Assembly (NCBI RefSeq): GCF_050589845.1
Contig: NZ_JBNGPA010000004.1
Span: forward strand, 186,001-250,000
Length of the DNA: 64,000 bases
Source: Carboxylicivirga agarovorans
GTDB taxonomy: Bacteria; Bacteroidota; Bacteroidia; Bacteroidales; Marinilabiliaceae
Reading direction: 5' to 3'
Shown: one piece after another, positions 61,390 through 64,000 of the stretch
Numbering within the stretch: position 1 is the stretch's first letter
Layout: every line of letters starts with the position of its first letter
The notes under the pieces: generated by a model
What the model saw: only the letters and a program-made list of their open reading frames with translations
Databases searched by the model: none
Told to the model about the DNA's origin: nothing
Program-made: the position numbers and the translations under genes

Positions 61390-62527
61390 TACCTGGTTTA
61401 TAATTTTAATTGGTTTACTACTTTCCTTTCAGGCAAGTAGTCAGTCTCTCGAGCAACTCGAGAATGAAAAAAAGCAGTTAAATCAACGTATTAAAAATGC
61501 GAACGCGCTACTTGTAAGCTATAATAAGCAAAAAACTACCAGTATTAAAAATATCAATTTATTAAATCTTCAAATCAAAGATCGTGAACGTCTTATATCT
61601 ATTTACGAGGAGGAAATCAAAGTACTCGAGTCTGATATAAGGACTTTAGAAATTGAAATAGACGAAACAAAAGAAAAACTTGAGCAGTTAAAAATGCAGT
61701 ATGCCAAGTTGATTTCTGAAACCTATAATAACAAGAAGAGATATAATGAGTTATCGTTCTTTTTCGGCGCAGAATCGTTCAATGAAGCTTACCGGCGTTA
61801 TTCAATGTTGAAAGAATACAATAGATTCCGTCATAATCAAGGTGTTTTGATAGAGAAAAATGCGAAGGAACTTGATAATTCATACCTTTTATTAAATACT
61901 AAATTAAAAGTTCAAAATAATGCTTTAAACAGTGTAAAAACACAGCATGAACAGTTGGTGTCTGATAAGTCTGCTGTTAATCGTAAAATTCAGGATTTAA
62001 AACGAAAGGAATCGTCAGTAAAACAGGATATACGCAAACAAAAGAGAGCCTTAAAAAAGCTTGAAGATGCCATTGTTAAAGTTATTGCTGAAATGTCAAA
62101 AGAAAAGGTTGAACCGTCAGATTTTCATTTAGCCAAAGGACAATTAAGCTGGCCTATTCAAAAAGGTATCGTTGTAAGTAAATTTGGCGAGCATCAACAC
62201 CCTGTTTTAAAATACGTTAAGGTTAATAATAATGGTATAGATATTCAAAGTACTTCTGATAATACCGCAAAGGCTGTATTTAGTGGAAAAGTTACCAGAA
62301 TTGTTCCAATTCCAGGTTATAATAAAGCCGTATTGGTTCGTCATGGAAGATTTTTAACCGTTTACGCCAATATTGAGGAAGTTCATGTAAATCCCGGGCA
62401 AAACGTAACTAAAAACACTAATATTGGTACTATATACGACGGAAAAGGTGAAAATTCTGGTGTTCTACACTTTGAAATTTGGGAGGAAAGTGTGAAATTG
62501 AACCCTGAGCACTGGTTATTACATTAA
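61379..62527 (+). CDS. EnvC-like murein hydrolase activator (LytM/M23 domain, degenerate)
   Basis: A 382-residue exported protein: signal peptide to about SFQASS, then a long coiled coil (about residues 22-240, LEQLENEKKQLNQRIKNAN) and a C-terminal M23/LytM domain (GQLSWPIQKGIVVSKFGEHQ onward). The zinc-binding positions of active M23 peptidases are changed: HxGID is NNGIDIQ, and the HLHFEI motif is VLHFEIW. It is therefore probably a non-catalytic activator of amidases, as E. coli EnvC is. The start at 61379 is preferred over the GTG at 61322. It is last in the TPR-DUF4292-EnvC series. Confidence 0.87.
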   Translation: MKINTWFIILIGLLLSFQASSQSLEQLENEKKQLNQRIKNANALLVSYNKQKTTSIKNINLLNLQIKDRERLISIYEEEIKVLESDIRTLEIEIDETKEKLEQLKMQYAKLISETYNNKKRYNELSFFFGAESFNEAYRRYSMLKEYNRFRHNQGVLIEKNAKELDNSYLLLNTKLKVQNNALNSVKTQHEQLVSDKSAVNRKIQDLKRKESSVKQDIRKQKRALKKLEDAIVKVIAEMSKEKVEPSDFHLAKGQLSWPIQKGIVVSKFGEHQHPVLKYVKVNNNGIDIQSTSDNTAKAVFSGKVTRIVPIPGYNKAVLVRHGRFLTVYANIEEVHVNPGQNVTKNTNIGTIYDGKGENSGVLHFEIWEESVKLNPEHWLLH

Positions 62528-62647
62528 TTGTTGATTGATCGTATAACTATTTCATAACTATTTCGTATAAAACGAATGAGTTTAATAGAATATTGAATAA
62601 AAGTCTTTTAAATAAGGCTAACTCTTTCTAATTTTAAGCATTATATA

Positions 62648-63055
62648 ATGGAATTGACCGTGAATAAATTAGAATTCAACTCTGAAACTAAAAATATTAA
62701 TATCGTAGAGAAATTAATAGATGATTTATCAAGTCAGTATGATTTGCATAGCGATATTTATGGTAAATTATTATTGGCTGTAGTTGAAGGGGTTAATAAC
62801 GCGATTGTTCACGGAAATAAACTTGATAAAGACAAGATCGTTACTGTAGAATATTCCATTGATGATGAGAAGGTAGAGTTCACTATTATGGACGAAGGAA
62901 TCGGATTTGACTATACTAATATTCCTGATCCAACAAAGCCTGAAAACCTTGAAAAGACGCATGGTAGAGGTATTTTTTTAATGCATCATTTAGCTGATGA
63001 TATTGAATTTGAAGAGGAAGGAAGTATCGTCAAAATGACTTTCAATATTATTTAA
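62648..63055 (+). CDS. RsbW-like serine kinase/anti-sigma ATPase domain protein
   Basis: A 135-residue GHKL-type ATP-binding domain. N-box VVEGVNNAIVHGNKLD, G1 box MDEGIGFDYTNIP, and G2-like HGRGIFLMHHLADDIEF are all present. Known members (RsbW, SpoIIAB and stand-alone HATPase_c_2 proteins) phosphorylate or bind anti-sigma antagonists. No partner STAS or sigma gene is visible here. It starts 120 bp after the EnvC-like gene and its stop is followed immediately by the ybeY ATG, so both are co-transcribed. Confidence 0.85.
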   Translation: MELTVNKLEFNSETKNINIVEKLIDDLSSQYDLHSDIYGKLLLAVVEGVNNAIVHGNKLDKDKIVTVEYSIDDEKVEFTIMDEGIGFDYTNIPDPTKPENLEKTHGRGIFLMHHLADDIEFEEEGSIVKMTFNII

Positions 63056-63478
63056 ATGATCGAATTTCTTACCGAGGATGTAGTTTTACCTTCTTTTTTA
63101 TCTGACCTTACAAAACGTTGGATTGATGAAGTAATATGTTCATTTAATAAGGAAAAAGGCGATATAAATTATTTATTTTGTTCAGACGAACAAATTCTTA
63201 AAGTTAATCAGAAATACCTTGATCACGATTATTATACTGACATTATAACCTTCGATTACTGTAATGGAATGGTTATTTCAGGTGATCTTATAATTAGTCT
63301 GGATACCGTCAAAAGCAATTCTGATAAATTCAATACCCCGTATAATGATGAGCTGCACCGTGTAATGATACATGGTATTCTTCATCTCATTGGTTTCAAA
63401 GATGCAACAGAAGATGAAAAGGTCATAATGCGTCAAGAGGAAGATAAGGCTTTATCATTGTTATCAACTTTTCATTAA
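63056..63478 (+). CDS. ybeY: Endoribonuclease YbeY (16S rRNA maturation)
   Basis: A 140-residue metal-dependent RNase acting in 16S 3'-end maturation and ribosome quality control. The zinc-binding motif HxxxHxxxxxxH is seen in MIHGILHLIGFKDATEDEKV (H at HGILH and in the helix), and the core strand block YYTDIITFDYCNGMVISGDL is typical. The ATG directly abuts the previous stop. ybeY-mnmG is a conserved neighbourhood in Bacteroidota. Confidence 0.93.
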   Translation: MIEFLTEDVVLPSFLSDLTKRWIDEVICSFNKEKGDINYLFCSDEQILKVNQKYLDHDYYTDIITFDYCNGMVISGDLIISLDTVKSNSDKFNTPYNDELHRVMIHGILHLIGFKDATEDEKVIMRQEEDKALSLLSTFH

Positions 63479-63520
63479 TTTTGCTGTTTATCTAACAGTG
63501 AATGAATAATATTTTAACGT

Positions 63521-64000
63521 ATGGATTTTAAGTACGATGTGATTGTCGTCGGGGGAGGGCATGCCGGTTGCGAAGCAGCTGCTGCAGCTGCCAACTTAGG
63601 TAGTAAGGTTTTGCTGATTACAATGGACATGGGTAGGTTTGCTCAAATGTCTTGTAATCCGGCTATTGGAGGAATTGCCAAAGGTCAAATTGTTAGAGAA
63701 ATTGATGCTCTGGGTGGTTATACAGGTATTATTACCGATAAATCATCTATACAATTTCGTATGCTCAACAGATCTAAAGGGCCGGCAATGTGGAGTCCAC
63801 GTGCACAATGTGACAGGATGGTGTTTTCATCTGAGTGGCGAACCCAACTGGAGAAAATTGACAATGTATTTTTTTGGCAGGACTCTGTCGTTCAATTAAT
63901 ATTTCAGGATAACATAATTAAGGGCGTTAGAACGGCAAATAATGTAGAGTTCTTATCAGAGGCCGTTATTTTAACGACCGGAACCTTCTTAAATGGTCTA
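63521..64000 (+). CDS. mnmG: tRNA uridine-5-carboxymethylaminomethyl modification enzyme MnmG (N-terminal part)
   Basis: MnmG (GidA) modifies the wobble uridine of tRNA together with MnmE. The window ends after 160 codons. The FAD-binding motif VIVVGGGHAGCEAAAAAANL, CNPAIGGIAKGQIVREIDAL and the following ITDKSSIQFRML block are those of MnmG. The gene starts 42 bp after ybeY and continues past the window edge. Confidence 0.95.
   Translation, partial: MDFKYDVIVVGGGHAGCEAAAAAANLGSKVLLITMDMGRFAQMSCNPAIGGIAKGQIVREIDALGGYTGIITDKSSIQFRMLNRSKGPAMWSPRAQCDRMVFSSEWRTQLEKIDNVFFWQDSVVQLIFQDNIIKGVRTANNVEFLSEAVILTTGTFLNGL

Overview
The window is a 64 kb chromosomal stretch from a low-GC member of the Bacteroidota. 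The evidence is Bacteroidota-type promoters (TTG, about 20 bp, then TAnnTTTG), no consistent Shine-Dalgarno sequences, FecI/FecR cell-surface signalling, a TonB-dependent receptor with an STN domain, a type IX secretion (T9SS) C-terminal sorting domain, a GH92 mannosidase, a DUF4292 lipoprotein, and many Ser/Ala/Gly-Cys lipoboxes. A marine or sediment Bacteroidales/Marinilabiliales-like organism is my guess; I cannot fix the genus.

Layout. 0-7 kb: housekeeping genes on the minus strand (clpX start, clpP, tig, tRNA-Leu, lptB-tatC) and divergent recQ. 7.4-10.9 kb: a 1158-residue protein resembling the large pyrophosphate-type PEP carboxykinases. 11-21 kb: a lone chemoreceptor, a TRM11-like methyltransferase, a thioredoxin-like protein, a cupin, lgt followed by a UshA-like lipoprotein, a T9SS cargo with Kelch-like repeats, and a SIMPL-domain protein. 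21-32 kb: two ECF-sigma/anti-sigma loci. The minus-strand locus (sigma, FecR, TonB receptor) is classical. In the plus-strand locus the usual receptor is replaced by an STN/carboxypeptidase-like protein carrying LA_2272-type surface repeats; a second repeat protein follows and shares a GGkTAC-N14-GTCATCCTG promoter-like motif with the operon. 32-40 kb: an AI-2E family permease, an M3 peptidase, lipA-lipB and recJ. 40-41.6 kb: an accessory patch with a Y1/RAYT transposase between REP-like inverted repeats, six units of an 11-bp phased repeat, and a 22-bp-armed perfect palindrome. 41.6-50 kb: a Na/Pi cotransporter, a GH92 mannosidase, the methionine pair metY-hom behind a Met-rich leader peptide, and a CDF metal transporter. 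50-54 kb: hemW, a perfect parS site, VanZ, Rrf2, a LutB-like protein and rpiB. 54.4-64 kb: an unbroken plus-strand run (nadA, a receiver protein, ruvB, a flippase, dut, a TPR lipoprotein, DUF4292, EnvC-like, an RsbW-like ATPase, ybeY, mnmG).

Three things deserve attention. First, metY is preceded by a 33-codon reading frame with a Met3-Cys-Met3 run next to its stop, which looks like a translation-coupled sensor of methionine and cysteine supply. Second, the parS site, nearby DnaA-box-like 9-mers, an AT-rich 459-bp gap and the switch to uniform rightward transcription suggest the replication origin lies near 51-54.4 kb. Third, the 40-41.4 kb gap holds unusual repeat structures. Several genes start with TTG or GTG (both ECF sigma genes, the TonB receptor, the flippase and DUF4292). 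No CRISPR array, rRNA or prophage was seen.
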